Below, piece after piece: positions 8,242 through 17,439 of a stretch of DNA of 64,000 nucleotides. Position 1 is the first letter of the stretch, and every line of letters starts with the position of its first letter. This stretch comes from Ornithinimicrobium cerasi. GTDB lineage: Bacteria; Actinomycetota; Actinomycetes; Actinomycetales; Dermatophilaceae. Made by a program: the position numbers and the translations under genes. The stretch is taken from positions 62,001 to 126,000 of the forward strand of contig NZ_QZMN01000004.1 in the NCBI RefSeq assembly GCF_003702705.1. The letters are read 5' to 3'. The notes under the pieces were generated by a model that was not told the DNA's origin, did not search any database, and saw only the letters and a list, made by a program, of their open reading frames with translations.

Positions 8242-8924
8242 GCAGGACCCGCGCCGTCGCGCCGTTCTGCCTCGGCCTCCTCCTGACCCTCTCCGTGCCG
8301 GCCGCACCTCCTGAGCCGGTGGTCGCCCCGGGGTCCGTCGCGTCGCCGTCGTCCGCGGGGCCGGCGGCGGACGCGTCATCCGTCCCGGAGCCGCCCGTGC
8401 GGTCGGGTCTGCGGACCACCGCGCTGTCGGCGGTGCTGGGCGCGAGGCTGGCGGACGGGGGAGCGTCGGCCACCAGGGGCGACCGCGGGGACCGCGGCGA
8501 CCGTCGTCGGACGACCCTGTGGGGCTGGCCGTTGCTGGGCACGCCCGACATCGCCCGGCCCTACGACCCGCCCGCCGAGCGGTGGCTCCCCGGGCACCGC
8601 GGCATCGACCTCGCGGGCGTGCGCGGGGAGCCGGTGCTCTCGGTGGAGGCGGGCGTGGTCAGCCACAGCGGCGAGATCGCCGGCGTGGGGGTGCTGTCGG
8701 TGACCCACCCGGGCGGGTTGCGCTCGACCTACCAGCCGGTGGTCGACCGGGTCGCCCGGGGCACCCGGGTGGGGCGGGGGCAGGAGATCGGCACCCTGGA
8801 CCTGGGCGGTCACTGCGTGCTGCACGACTGCCTCCACCTGGGGGCACGGCGCGGCGAGACCTACGTCGACCCGACGCCGCTCGTCCTCGGCGTCGAGCTG
8901 ACGCTCCTCCCGGTGGCGCCATGA
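8238..8924 (+). CDS. M23 family peptidase-like secreted protein
   Basis: The 228-residue protein has a signal peptide (hydrophobic stretch 8-23), a Pro/Ala/Ser-rich linker to about residue 95, and a LytM/M23 domain. The first zinc motif HRGID (HxxxD) is present. The second motif, normally HxH, reads CLH in HDCLHLGARRGE, so the first histidine is replaced by cysteine. That variant is, to my recollection, common in this actinobacterial lineage. It may be a scaffold or amidase activator rather than a full endopeptidase. ATGA overlap with dprA. It converges on xerC with an 18-base gap. Confidence 0.8.
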   Translation: MSRTRAVAPFCLGLLLTLSVPAAPPEPVVAPGSVASPSSAGPAADASSVPEPPVRSGLRTTALSAVLGARLADGGASATRGDRGDRGDRRRTTLWGWPLLGTPDIARPYDPPAERWLPGHRGIDLAGVRGEPVLSVEAGVVSHSGEIAGVGVLSVTHPGGLRSTYQPVVDRVARGTRVGRGQEIGTLDLGGHCVLHDCLHLGARRGETYVDPTPLVLGVELTLLPVAP

Positions 8925-8942
8925 GTCTCCGGGCCGCTCGGG

Positions 8943-9851
8943 TCAGGCCCGGGGGTGGGCCTGCTGGTAGGCGGCGCGCAGCCGGTCGACGGACACGTGG
9001 GTGTAGATCTGGGTGGTGGCGAGGCTCGCGTGCCCGAGCACCTCCTGCACCGTGCGCAGGTCCGCCCCACCCTCGAGCAGGTGGGTGGCGGCCGAGTGCC
9101 GGAGCCCGTGCGGACCGGTGACGGGCGTGTCCGGGAGATGGCTGAGCAGCTCGGCCAGGGCGGCGCGCACCTGACGCTGGTCGACCCGTCGGCCACGACG
9201 CCCGAGGAAGAGCGCGGGTCCGGACTCGGGGGTGACGAGCGAGGGCCGGGCGGTCAGCAGCCAGTGCCGGAGCGCGTCGGCGGCAGGGGTGCCGAAGGGC
9301 ACGACGCGCTGCTTGTCGCCCTTGCCCAGCACCCGCGCGGTCCCCACGTCGAGGTCGACGTCGTCGACGTCCAGACCGGTCAGCTCGCCGACCCGCATGG
9401 CCGAGGCGTAGAGGAGCTCGAGCATGGCGCGGTCCCGGACCCGCACCGGGTCCTCGTCGTCCGAGGCGACGGCCGCGAGCCCCATGAGCTCGCGCGCCTG
9501 GTCCGCCCGGAGGACCGTGGGCAGGTGCTTGTCGCGGCCCGGTGCGGCCAGGCGTGCGGCGACGTCCGTCGTGACGTGACCCTGCCGTCGGGCCCACCGG
9601 AAGAACGTCCGGGCGGTGGCGGACCGCCGGGAGACGCTCGAGCGGGTCGCGCCCCGCGCGCCCTGGCTGCCGAGCCAGGCGCGCAGGTCGGGCAGCCGGA
9701 CGTCCTCCAGGTCGGCGACCCCCTGACCGAGGAGGAAGTCCGCGAGGGAGCGCAGGTCGCCCAGGTAGGCGCGCACCGTGTGGGGCGAGCGGCCCTTCTC
9801 CACGCGGAGGTGCTGCTCGAACGCGGGGAGGACGTCCTCGAGAGCGCTCAC
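8943..9851 (-). CDS. xerC: Tyrosine recombinase XerC
   Basis: XerC with XerD resolves chromosome dimers at dif. The 302-residue protein has an N-terminal SAM-like core-binding domain (about 1-95) and a C-terminal catalytic domain. Catalytic residues are seen in ASAMRVGEL (Arg), [12 protein letters not shown] (Lys), [15 protein letters not shown] (His, Arg), LGHAS (His) and IYTH, where Tyr283 is the nucleophile. The GTG start overlaps the upstream RDD gene stop. Its place between dprA and rpsB is the conserved actinobacterial location for the host xerC, not a phage integrase. Confidence 0.93.
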   Translation of the reverse strand: MSALEDVLPAFEQHLRVEKGRSPHTVRAYLGDLRSLADFLLGQGVADLEDVRLPDLRAWLGSQGARGATRSSVSRRSATARTFFRWARRQGHVTTDVAARLAAPGRDKHLPTVLRADQARELMGLAAVASDDEDPVRVRDRAMLELLYASAMRVGELTGLDVDDVDLDVGTARVLGKGDKQRVVPFGTPAADALRHWLLTARPSLVTPESGPALFLGRRGRRVDQRQVRAALAELLSHLPDTPVTGPHGLRHSAATHLLEGGADLRTVQEVLGHASLATTQIYTHVSVDRLRAAYQQAHPRA

Positions 9852-10417
9852 GCGTCCACCCTCGCGGAGCCGTCCGTTGACGCTCGTTCGACACGGGTGC
9901 CGGCCACGCGGTCGTGCAACCCCCTTCCCCCCGCCAGCGCGGGAGCCGCACAGGCCCCCGCCAGGACGAGCGAGAGCCCGGTCAGGGTCATGGCGAGGGT
10001 GGGCTGCACGTCGAGGACGGCCCGGAGCACACCGAGGTGGGCCACGTGCCAGGGTAGGGCCTTGACGAGGTTGCGCAGCCAGACCTGGCTCGTGCCGGGC
10101 CTGGCTCCCGTCACGTCCGCGACCACGAGACCGCCCCACCGCTTCCCGACCGTGGCCCGGTGCCGGGAGGACTCGCTGAGCGCGAGGTAGGCGACGTAGG
10201 GCACGACCGTCGCGAGGGCCACCGCCCCGTCGGCCACGAGCAGCGCCCGGGGCCCCGGCGGACCGGGGTCCGGGTCGCCGAGCAGCGGCCGCACGAGCAG
10301 CGCGGCGAGGCTCAGCACCCCCAGCCAGGCGCCGACGACGAGCCAGTCGCCGAACCACGACCGCACCCGCGCGGCGGGCGCGGGGCGCCACGTGGCGGTG
10401 GCGGGAGCGGACGGCAT
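9848..10417 (-). CDS. RDD family membrane protein
   Basis: The 189-residue protein has three to four hydrophobic segments (roughly 25-45, 62-80, 120-135 and 138-160). RDD-family features are [10 protein letters not shown], a central arginine-containing RNLVKALPW, and [10 protein letters not shown] near the end. Such proteins are integral membrane proteins of uncertain, possibly transport-related, function. The start codon lies inside a GGTATGCCG motif. Its stop overlaps the xerC start (GTGA). The upstream aminotransferase ends 13 bases away on the same strand, so these three genes may form one transcript. Confidence 0.82.
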   Translation of the reverse strand: MPSAPATATWRPAPAARVRSWFGDWLVVGAWLGVLSLAALLVRPLLGDPDPGPPGPRALLVADGAVALATVVPYVAYLALSESSRHRATVGKRWGGLVVADVTGARPGTSQVWLRNLVKALPWHVAHLGVLRAVLDVQPTLAMTLTGLSLVLAGACAAPALAGGRGLHDRVAGTRVERASTDGSARVDA

Positions 10418-10430
10418 ACCCGTGAGGGTG

Positions 10431-11594
10431 TCACCGGCGGGCGAGCGAGCGGAGCCGACGCGCCGCCTCGCGCAGCACCTCCTCCTTCTTGCAGAAGGCG
10501 AAGCGCACCAGCGAGGCGACCGGCACCGGGTCGTCGCAGAAGACCGAGACGGGGACGCCGACCACCCCGACCTCCTCCGGCAGCCGTCGGCAGAAGTCCA
10601 CGGCGTCCGTGACGCCGTGACCGGCGAGGTCGGCGATGACGAAGTAGGTCCCCTGGCACGGGCTCACCGGCACCCCGACGTCGGTGAGCGCCCCGACCAG
10701 GACGTCGCGCCGGGACTGCAGCTGGTCGGCGAGACCGGTGAAGAACGCGTCGGGCATGCGCAGCCCGTGAGCCACCGCCGGCTGCAGGTGCGTCACCCCG
10801 ACGAAGGTCAGGAACTGCTTGACGCCGGCCACGGCCGCGACGAGGGGCGCCGGCCCGCTCACCCACCCGGTCTTCCACCCGGTGAGGCTGAAGGTCTTGC
10901 CCACCGAGGAGATCGTCAGGGTGCGCCCGGCCATGCCGGGCAGCGTCGCCACCGGGATGTGCTCCAGCCCGTCGAAGACCAGGTGCTCGTAGACCTCGTC
11001 GGAGATCACGAGCAGGTCGCGCTCGACCGCCACCCGCGCCACCGCCTCGAGCTCCGCGCGGGTGAAGACCTTGCCCGTCGGGTTGTGCGGGGAGTTGAGC
11101 AGCAGCACCCGCGTCCGGTCCGTGACCGCGGCGGCCAGCGCGTCGACGTCGAGCGTCAGGTCGGGGAAACGCAGCGGCACGGTCCGCCGCACCCCGCCGG
11201 CCAGCGCCACGCTGGCGGCGTAGGAGTCGTAGAACGGCTCGATGACGACGACCTCGTCACCGGGCTCGACGAGGGCGAGGAGGCTGGCGGCGATCGCCTC
11301 CGTCGCGCCGACCGTCACCAGCACCTCGGTGTCCGCGTCCAGCGGTATGCCGTAGAAGCGTCGCTGGTGCTCGGCGACGGCCTCACGCAGCACGGGCAGA
11401 CCGCGGGCGGGGGCGTACTGGTTGAGGCCCTCCCGCAGCCCCCGCGCCGCCAGCTCCAGCATCTCCTCCGGGCCGTCGGTGTCGGGGAAGCCCTGGCCGA
11501 GGTTCACGGCGTCGAACTGCAGGGCGCGCTGGGTCATCTCGGCGAAGACCGTGGTGCCGAAGGGCTGCATGCGGGTGACGAGGTGGCCGGTCAT
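10431..11594 (-). CDS. PLP-dependent class I/II aminotransferase
   Basis: The 387-residue protein is a fold-type I aminotransferase. Seen are NLGQGFPDTDGP near the N-terminus, NSPHNPTG in the centre, ISDEVYEHLVF, and the PLP-lysine box SSVGKTFSLTGWKTGW. The substrate is not fixed by the sequence. The closest families are succinyldiaminopimelate transaminase-like and kynurenine aminotransferase-like enzymes acting on glutamine or methionine. ATG 11594 is preferred because a TACCGT -10 box lies 6 bases upstream, implying a leaderless transcript. A rare ATA isoleucine codon occurs within a GGTATGCCG motif (11344). Confidence 0.88.
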   Translation of the reverse strand: MTGHLVTRMQPFGTTVFAEMTQRALQFDAVNLGQGFPDTDGPEEMLELAARGLREGLNQYAPARGLPVLREAVAEHQRRFYGIPLDADTEVLVTVGATEAIAASLLALVEPGDEVVVIEPFYDSYAASVALAGGVRRTVPLRFPDLTLDVDALAAAVTDRTRVLLLNSPHNPTGKVFTRAELEAVARVAVERDLLVISDEVYEHLVFDGLEHIPVATLPGMAGRTLTISSVGKTFSLTGWKTGWVSGPAPLVAAVAGVKQFLTFVGVTHLQPAVAHGLRMPDAFFTGLADQLQSRRDVLVGALTDVGVPVSPCQGTYFVIADLAGHGVTDAVDFCRRLPEEVGVVGVPVSVFCDDPVPVASLVRFAFCKKEEVLREAARRLRSLARR

Positions 11595-11600
11595 GCGGCC

Positions 11601-11606
11601 ACGGTA
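11601..11606 (-). promoter_or_regulatory. -10 box TACCGT for leaderless aminotransferase
   Basis: On the reverse strand TACCGT ends six bases before the ATG at 11594. No -35 is evident. Confidence 0.45.
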
Positions 11607-11660
11607 TCCGCCGGGCACGGCCCCCGGTCCCGCCGTGCGGGAGCACCGGCCGGGGCGCGG

Positions 11661-11716
11661 TAGGATGGAGTCACGTGCGGCGTGTCTCACGCCGCACGAA
11701 TTCGCGCCCGGGCGCG
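11661..11716 (+). promoter_or_regulatory. rpsB promoter and structured leader
   Basis: TAGGAT (11661-11666) is a good -10 box. It is followed immediately by a perfect hairpin with a 10-base-pair stem, GTGCGGCGTG (11675-11684) with CACGCCGCAC (11688-11697) and a 3-base loop. A perfect 14-base palindrome CGCGCCCGGGCGCG (11703-11716) comes next. With transcription starting near 11673, the 190-base leader would begin with two stacked hairpins, suitable for S2 autoregulation or transcript stability. Confidence 0.5.
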
Positions 11717-11863
11717 GTCGGCACAGCGTGACGGTGACCTCCGAGTCCCTGCACTGCATACGCCGACGGCCTCTCCCGCGGTCCCGACGCCACCCGGCGG
11801 CGGGTGGGAGGAGTCCCCGGGCCAGGACCCAACTGCACCTGCGACAGAGAGCGAGACCACGGC

Positions 11864-12841
11864 ATGGCCGTCGTCACCATGCGCCAGCTCCTCGAGAGCG
11901 GCGTCCACTTCGGGCACCAGACCCGCCGGTGGAACCCCAAGATGAAGCGCTTCATCATGACCGAGCGCAACGGCATCTACATCATCGACCTGCAGCAGTC
12001 GTTGACCTACCTCAACGAGGCCTACGACTTCGTCAAGCAGACCGTCGCCCACGGCGGCAGCATCCTGTTCGTCGGCACGAAGAAGCAGGCCCAGGAGTCC
12101 ATCGCCGACCAGGCGACGCGGGTCGGCATGCCGTACGTCAACCACCGCTGGCTGGGTGGCATGCTCACCAACTTCCAGACCGTCTCCAAGCGCCTGACGC
12201 GCATGAAGGAGCTCGAGGAGATCGACTTCGACGACGTGGCCGGCAGCGGTCACACGAAGAAGGAGCTCCTCATGATGCGCCGCGAGTACGAGAAGCTGAG
12301 CAGGACGCTCGGCGGCATCCGCGACATGCAGAAGGTGCCCTCGGCCATCTGGGTCGTCGACACCAAGAAGGAGCACCTGGCCGTCACCGAGGCGCGCAAG
12401 CTCGGCCTGCCGGTCATCGCGATCCTCGACACCAACTGCGACCCCGACGAGGTCGACTACAAGATCCCGGGCAACGACGACGCAATCCGCTCCGTCACGC
12501 TGCTGACCCGCGTCGTGGCCGACGCCGTGGCCGACGGCCTCATGTCGCGCTCCGGCGGGTCCGGCACCAGCGAGGACGTCGCGAACGAGCCGATGGCCGA
12601 GTGGGAGCGCGAGCTCCTGGCCGGCGCCGAGGCTGAGCAGCCCGCCGCCGAGCAGCCGGCCGCCGAGCAGCCGGCCGCCGAGGCCGCGACCGAGGTCACC
12701 CCCGAGGAGACCACCCCCGGGGAGACCACCACCGACGACGTCGCCACCGGCGCCGAGTCGGCGGACCCGGTCCAGGTCGAGGCGCAGGAGGCTGTCGACG
12801 AGCAGGCCCCGGCCGCCGACGACGAGTCCCTGCAGTCCTGA
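11864..12841 (+). CDS. rpsB: 30S ribosomal protein S2
   Basis: S2 is a small-subunit protein required for binding of S1. The core is unmistakable: [20 protein letters not shown] at the start, then [24 protein letters not shown] and [13 protein letters not shown]. The protein is 325 residues, about 60-70 longer than usual. The extra C-terminus is acidic and Ala/Pro/Glu-rich and contains a 15-base tandem repeat encoding AAEQP units (about 12635-12684). ATG 11864 follows a GAGAGCGAGA purine run, and upstream in-frame codons show no similarity. It heads the rpsB-tsf operon. Confidence 0.96.
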   Translation: MAVVTMRQLLESGVHFGHQTRRWNPKMKRFIMTERNGIYIIDLQQSLTYLNEAYDFVKQTVAHGGSILFVGTKKQAQESIADQATRVGMPYVNHRWLGGMLTNFQTVSKRLTRMKELEEIDFDDVAGSGHTKKELLMMRREYEKLSRTLGGIRDMQKVPSAIWVVDTKKEHLAVTEARKLGLPVIAILDTNCDPDEVDYKIPGNDDAIRSVTLLTRVVADAVADGLMSRSGGSGTSEDVANEPMAEWERELLAGAEAEQPAAEQPAAEQPAAEAATEVTPEETTPGETTTDDVATGAESADPVQVEAQEAVDEQAPAADDESLQS

Positions 12842-12886
12842 GCACAGGCCACCGAACACCACTCCAGAAGGAGCGAGACAGCACCT

Positions 12887-13714
12887 ATGGCGAACTACAC
12901 CGCCGCTGACATCAAGACCCTGCGCGAGTCCACCGGCGCCGGGATGATGGACGTCAAGAGGGCCCTCGACGAGGCCGACGGCGACCTGGGCAGGGCCACC
13001 GAGATCCTGCGGGTCAAGGGCCTCAAGGGCGTCACCAAGCGCGAGGGCCGGTCGGCCTCCAACGGCCTGGTCCGCGCCCACGTCGACGCGGGCGTGGGCA
13101 CGCTCGTGGAGATCAACTGCGAGACCGACTTCGTGGCCAAGAACCCCCGGTTCGGCGAGCTCGCCGACACGGTCCTGGCCCAGGCGGTCGCCGTCGGGGC
13201 CACCGACGCCGAGGCGCTCCTGGCCTCCGAGCTCGACGGCCGCTCGGTCAAGGAGGTCCTCGACGAGGCCAACGCGAGCATCGGCGAGAAGATCGAGGTG
13301 CGCCGGGTGGCGCGCGTCACCGGCGACCAGGTCGTGAGCTACCTGCACAAGACCAACCCCGACCTGCCCCCGCAGATCGGTGTCCTCGTCGCCACCACCG
13401 GTGGTGACGAGCAGGTCGCCCGCGACATCGCCATGCACGTCGCCGCGTTCTCCCCGTCCGTGCTGACCCGCGAGGACATCGACGCCACCACGGTCGAGAA
13501 CGAGCGCCGCATCGCCGAGGAGACCGCTCGCGAGGAGGGCAAGCCGGAGCAGGCGCTGCCCAAGATCGTCGAGGGCCGGGTCAACGGCTACTTCAAGGAG
13601 AACGTCCTGCTCGACCAGGCGTTCGCCAAGGACCCGAAGAAGACGGTCAAGCAGGTCTCGCAGGAGGCCGGCGCCCAGGTCACCGGCTTCGCTCGCTTCA
13701 AGGTCGGCGTCTGA
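12887..13714 (+). CDS. tsf: Translation elongation factor Ts
   Basis: EF-Ts exchanges GDP for GTP on EF-Tu. The 275-residue protein has the N-terminal UBA-like domain with ADIKTLRESTGAGMMDVKRAL and the conserved NCETDFVAKN. It also has a dimerisation region with two EF-Ts core repeats and the C-terminal helix ending GFARFKVGV. The ATG is preceded by AGAAGGAG. It lies 45 bases after rpsB, a universal pairing, and is followed by a strong hairpin terminator. Confidence 0.97.
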   Translation: MANYTAADIKTLRESTGAGMMDVKRALDEADGDLGRATEILRVKGLKGVTKREGRSASNGLVRAHVDAGVGTLVEINCETDFVAKNPRFGELADTVLAQAVAVGATDAEALLASELDGRSVKEVLDEANASIGEKIEVRRVARVTGDQVVSYLHKTNPDLPPQIGVLVATTGGDEQVARDIAMHVAAFSPSVLTREDIDATTVENERRIAEETAREEGKPEQALPKIVEGRVNGYFKENVLLDQAFAKDPKKTVKQVSQEAGAQVTGFARFKVGV

Positions 13715-13733
13715 CCACCTGAGGACACAGCCC

Positions 13734-13769
13734 GAGGGCCCGTCACCGCGACCGCGGTGACGGGCCCTC
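13734..13769 (+). terminator. Terminator of the rpsB-tsf operon
   Basis: A perfect 17-base-pair stem is formed by 13734-13750 (GAGGGCCCGTCACCGCG) and 13753-13769, with a 2-base loop that would open to four. No U-run follows. Confidence 0.75.
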
Positions 13770-13864
13770 CGCCGTCCGGCCGGCCCCGGCGCCCCGGGAG
13801 CGCGTGGGCGCACCGCCGTGTGGCAGGATCGACCGACCGCCCACGTGACCCGGAGGATCTCCGC

Positions 13865-14644
13865 ATGCCGACCGCTGCCCCCAGCCCCGCGACCCTCCCG
13901 ACCCCCACCTCGCCGTCCGTCGAGCACGACCCGCACACCCAACGACGGGTCCTCCTCAAGCTGTCGGGAGAGGCGTTCGGTGGCGGGAAGGTCGGGCTCG
14001 ACCCTGACGTCGTCAGGGGGATCGCGCGCCAGATCGCCGCGGGACAGCGGGCGGGCGTGCAGGTGGCCGTGGTCATGGGCGGCGGCAACTTCTTCCGCGG
14101 GGTGGAGATGCAGCAACGCGGGATGGAGCGGGCGCGCGCGGACTACATGGGCATGCTCGGCACCGTGATGAACTGCCTGGCCCTCCAGGACTTCCTGGAG
14201 AAGGAGGGCGTCGACACGCGCGTCCAGACGGCGATCACCATGGGCCAGGTCGCCGAGCCCTACATCCCGCGCCGCGCGATCCGGCACCTCGAGAAGGGCC
14301 GCGTGGTCATCTTCGGCGCCGGCGCGGGTATGCCGTACTTCTCCACCGACACCGTGTCCGCCCAGCGGGCCCTGGAGATCAAGTGCGACAACGTGCTGAT
14401 GAGCAAGCACGGCGTCGACGGGGTCTACACCGCGGACCCCCGCACCGACGAGGACGCGGTCAAGCTCGACGAGCTGACCTTCACCGAGGCCCTCACCGGC
14501 AACCTCCGTGTCGTCGACGCGGCCGCCTTCAGCCTCTGCATGGACAACGACCTGCCGATGCTGGTCTTCGGCATCGACGGCGAGGACGCCATCACCCGGG
14601 CCATCCGGGGTGAGAGGATCGGGACACTGGTCACCTCGGGCTGA
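13865..14644 (+). CDS. pyrH: UMP kinase
   Basis: PyrH phosphorylates UMP to UDP in pyrimidine synthesis. The 259-residue protein belongs to the amino-acid-kinase fold, with [32 protein letters not shown] and [12 protein letters not shown] roughly 27-residue Pro/Ser/Thr-rich N-terminal extension precedes the core, so a later start cannot be fully excluded; no better start codon lies before [16 protein letters not shown] -10-like box lies near 13822. The order tsf-pyrH-frr is the standard bacterial arrangement. Confidence 0.95.
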   Translation: MPTAAPSPATLPTPTSPSVEHDPHTQRRVLLKLSGEAFGGGKVGLDPDVVRGIARQIAAGQRAGVQVAVVMGGGNFFRGVEMQQRGMERARADYMGMLGTVMNCLALQDFLEKEGVDTRVQTAITMGQVAEPYIPRRAIRHLEKGRVVIFGAGAGMPYFSTDTVSAQRALEIKCDNVLMSKHGVDGVYTADPRTDEDAVKLDELTFTEALTGNLRVVDAAAFSLCMDNDLPMLVFGIDGEDAITRAIRGERIGTLVTSG

Positions 14645-14690
14645 GACCCGACGACCACCACGCACGACGCGACGAAGGAGCGAGACCACG

Positions 14691-15257
14691 ATGTCCGAGG
14701 TCATCGAGATGGCACTCATGGAGGCCGAGGAGAAGATGGACAAGGCCCTGGAGGTGGCGCGTGACGACATGTCCACCATCCGCACGGGCCGCGCCCACCC
14801 GGGGATGTTCGCCAAGCTCGAGGTGGCCTACTACGGCTCGCCGACGCCGCTGCAGCAGCTCGCCTCCTTCACCGTCCAGGACGCCCGCACCCTGCTCATC
14901 ACGCCCTACGACAAGAGCGCGCTGCGCGACATCGAGAAGTCGCTGCGCGACTCCGACCTGGGCGCGAACCCGAGCAACGACGGCAACGCGATCCGGATCG
15001 TCATGCCCCAGCTGACGGAGGAGCGCCGCAAGGAGTACATCAAGCTGGCGCGCACTAAGGGGGAGGACGCCAAGGTCTCGGTGCGCAACATCCGCCGCCA
15101 CGCCAAGGACGCCATCGACCGGGCGGTCAAGGACGGGGACGTCGGGGAGGACGAGGGCACCCGCGCCGAGAAGGAGCTGGAGTCGCTGACGAAGAAGCAC
15201 GTCGACGCCGTCGACGAGGTGCTGCGGCACAAGGAGACCGAGCTGCTCGAGGTCTGA
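14691..15257 (+). CDS. frr: Ribosome recycling factor
   Basis: RRF, with EF-G, splits post-termination ribosomes. The 188-residue protein is the usual two-domain L shape. It shows [20 protein letters not shown] near the N-terminus, the central [14 protein letters not shown] and the [20 protein letters not shown] helix. The start has GAAGGAG about nine bases upstream. It follows pyrH by 46 bases and is probably co-transcribed with it. Confidence 0.96.
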   Translation: MSEVIEMALMEAEEKMDKALEVARDDMSTIRTGRAHPGMFAKLEVAYYGSPTPLQQLASFTVQDARTLLITPYDKSALRDIEKSLRDSDLGANPSNDGNAIRIVMPQLTEERRKEYIKLARTKGEDAKVSVRNIRRHAKDAIDRAVKDGDVGEDEGTRAEKELESLTKKHVDAVDEVLRHKETELLEV

Positions 15258-15285
15258 GCGCCCGGCACGCCCACGGCATACCCCG

Positions 15286-16179
15286 ATGACCCCAGAGCCC
15301 CCCGAGCCCCTCACCGGGGCGACGGTGTCCCGGCGGGCCTACCGCTCCCGGCGCGCGCAGCCCCGGCCCGCCGGGTCACCCCCGCGCGCCGGCCGCAACC
15401 TCCCCGCGGCCACCGGGGTCGGCCTGCTGCTGGGTGGGCTCGTCGTGGCGAGTCTGCTGCTCTACCCGTGGGCGTTCGTCGCCCTCATCACGTTCGCGGC
15501 CGCCCTGGCCATCTGGGAGCTGGACCACGCCTTCCGGGTCGGGCGGATCTACCCGCCGTTCCCGCCGCTGCTGCTCTCCGCCGGGCTGGTCCCGCTCGCC
15601 TACGCCGGTGGTCCCGAGGCGCTCGCGGTCGGTTTCGCCGGTGCGGTGGCCCTGGTGCTGCTCTGGCGCTCCGTGGGCCAGCCCGACGGGGCGGCGCGGG
15701 ACGTGGCGGGCGGCGTCTTCATCGTCGCCTACGTGCCCCTGCTCGGAGCCATCGCCTCGCTCATGCTCGCAGAGCCCGACGGGCAGTGGCGCATCCTCAT
15801 CTTCGTGCTGGTCACCGTGGCCAGCGACACCGGCGGGTATGCCGTCGGCGTGCTCCGGGGGCGGACCCCGATGGCGCCCTCGCTGTCCCCGAAGAAATCG
15901 TGGGAGGGGTTCGCGGGCTCGGTGGCCGCCAGTGCGGTGGTCGGGGCGCTGGCGGTGGCCCTCCTCCTCGACGGACGGTGGTGGGCCGGTGCCCTGATCG
16001 GTGTCGTCGCGGCCGTGTTCGCCACGGTGGGCGACCTGGCCGAGTCCGCGATCAAGCGGGATCTCGGCATCAAGGACATGGGCGACCTGCTGCCGGGGCA
16101 CGGTGGCGTGATGGACCGCCTCGACTCGATGGTCGTCAACGCGCCGGTCTGCTGGGTGCTGCTCAGTCTGCTCGTCTGA
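15286..16179 (+). CDS. cdsA: Phosphatidate cytidylyltransferase
   Basis: CdsA converts phosphatidate and CTP to CDP-diacylglycerol, the precursor of all phospholipids. The 297-residue protein has a basic, proline-rich N-terminal tail of about 45 residues. About eight transmembrane segments follow, then the CdsA signature SAIKRDLGIKDMGDLLPGHG and GGVMDRLDS with its metal-binding acidic residues near the C-terminus. SDTGGY and SPKKSWEG are further conserved motifs. The ATG follows frr by 28 bases without a clear Shine-Dalgarno sequence. The gene converges on rlmN. Confidence 0.94.
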   Translation: MTPEPPEPLTGATVSRRAYRSRRAQPRPAGSPPRAGRNLPAATGVGLLLGGLVVASLLLYPWAFVALITFAAALAIWELDHAFRVGRIYPPFPPLLLSAGLVPLAYAGGPEALAVGFAGAVALVLLWRSVGQPDGAARDVAGGVFIVAYVPLLGAIASLMLAEPDGQWRILIFVLVTVASDTGGYAVGVLRGRTPMAPSLSPKKSWEGFAGSVAASAVVGALAVALLLDGRWWAGALIGVVAAVFATVGDLAESAIKRDLGIKDMGDLLPGHGGVMDRLDSMVVNAPVCWVLLSLLV

Positions 16180-16216
16180 CGGGACCGCGCGCGGCCGGTC
16201 GCCCCGGCGTCAGACG
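16173..16216. terminator. Hairpin between convergent cdsA and rlmN
   Basis: CGTCTGACG (16173-16181) and CGTCAGACG (16208-16216) form a perfect 9-base-pair outer stem. Inside it, ACCGCGCGCGGCCGGT can form a second hairpin. It covers the cdsA stop and abuts the rlmN stop, so it could work on both strands. Confidence 0.45.
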
Positions 16217-16217
16217 G

Positions 16218-17387
16218 TCAGACGGTCGCCGCCAGCTGGCCGCAGGCGCCGTCGATCTCCGACCCCCGGGTGTCGCGCACCGTGGTGGGGACCCCGTGGG
16301 CGAGCAGCCGTTCGACGAACTGCTGCTCGACGCCCCGCCGCGAGGCCGTCCACCGCGAGCCCGGCGTGGGGTTCAGCGGGATCGGGTTGACGTGCACCCA
16401 GCCCCGGCCCCGGGCGTTGAGCTTCTCGCCGAGCAGGTCGGCCCGCCACGCGTGGTCGTTGACGTCCTTGATGAGGGCGTACTCGATCGACACCCGGCGC
16501 CCCGTCGCGTCGAAGTAGCGGCGCGCGGCGTCGAGCGCCTCGTCGACCTTCCAGCGGGTGTTGATCGGCACCAGCTCGTCGCGCAGCTCGTCGTCGGGCG
16601 CGTGCAGCGACAGGGCGAGGGTGACGGGGATGCCCTCGCCGGCCAGCTTGTCCATCGCCGGCACCAGCCCGACCGTGGACATCGTGACACCCCGGGCCGA
16701 CATGCCCAGGCCGGCGGGGGAGGGGTCCACCAGGCGGCGGATCGCGCCGATCGCCGCCCGGTAGTTGGCCAGCGCCTCGCCCATCCCCATGAAGACGACG
16801 TTGCTGACGCGCAGCGCCTGCTCCACCGACTCCTCGGCGCCGTCCTCGTCCCCGCCGCGCAGCTCCCCGTGCCGCAGCGCCCGGGCCGCCGCCACCACCT
16901 GCTCGACGATCTCGGCCGTCGAGAGGTTGCGGGTCAGGCCCGCCTGACCGGTCGCGCAGAACGGGCAGTTCATCCCGCACCCCGCCTGGCTGGAGATGCA
17001 CATGGTGACGCGGCCGGGGTAGCGCATGAGCACCGACTCGACCATCGCCCCGTCGTGGAGGCGGTGGACCTGCTTCAGCGTCGCGCCCTCGTCGGCCGAC
17101 AGGGTGCGCACGGGGGTGAGCAGCGGCGGCAGGAGGGTGGCGACCAGCTCGGCGCGGCCGGACCGCGGCAGGTCGGTCATCAGCTCGGGGTCGGCGACGA
17201 GGCGCTCGAAGTAGTGGCGGCTCACCTGGTCGGCGCGGAACCCGGGGACGCCGAGCTCCTTCGCCCACTCCTTGCGACCGGCGACGTCGAGGTCGGCCAG
17301 GTGGGTCGGGGCCTTGCCGCGGCGGGGCGCGGTGAAGGTGAGGGACCCCGGGGCGGGGCGGGTCGTGGGCGTGGGCAGCTCGGTCAT
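16218..17387 (-). CDS. rlmN: Dual-specificity 23S rRNA/tRNA methyltransferase RlmN
   Basis: RlmN is a radical-SAM enzyme that adds a methyl group to C2 of A2503 in 23S rRNA and A37 in some tRNAs. The 389-residue protein has the CxxxCxxC cluster in CGMNCPFC, preceded by [11 protein letters not shown]. It also has [29 protein letters not shown] and a C-terminal [16 protein letters not shown], which holds the methyl-carrying cysteine. ATG 17387 has a GGAGGGG Shine-Dalgarno sequence directly upstream. The frame stays open beyond it without homology. It follows cdsA in the conserved actinobacterial order but on the opposite strand. Confidence 0.95.
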   Translation of the reverse strand: MTELPTPTTRPAPGSLTFTAPRRGKAPTHLADLDVAGRKEWAKELGVPGFRADQVSRHYFERLVADPELMTDLPRSGRAELVATLLPPLLTPVRTLSADEGATLKQVHRLHDGAMVESVLMRYPGRVTMCISSQAGCGMNCPFCATGQAGLTRNLSTAEIVEQVVAAARALRHGELRGGDEDGAEESVEQALRVSNVVFMGMGEALANYRAAIGAIRRLVDPSPAGLGMSARGVTMSTVGLVPAMDKLAGEGIPVTLALSLHAPDDELRDELVPINTRWKVDEALDAARRYFDATGRRVSIEYALIKDVNDHAWRADLLGEKLNARGRGWVHVNPIPLNPTPGSRWTASRRGVEQQFVERLLAHGVPTTVRDTRGSEIDGACGQLAATV

Positions 17388-17439
17388 CCCCTCCAGTGTC
17401 GCAGGTATGCCGTGCGGCAGGTGCGCGCCGACCGTCGGG

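Noticed and set aside
8943-9851. Phage integrase marking an island
   Set aside because: The recombinase has the XerC pattern and the conserved dprA-xerC-rpsB position; no att site, tRNA or phage gene is nearby.
11687-14815. A reverse-strand open frame of over 1000 codons opposite rpsB-tsf-pyrH-frr
   Set aside because: It lies entirely antisense to four certain genes, has low-complexity Gly/Leu/Val/Arg content and no recognisable domain. Long antisense frames are expected where GC is about 73%.
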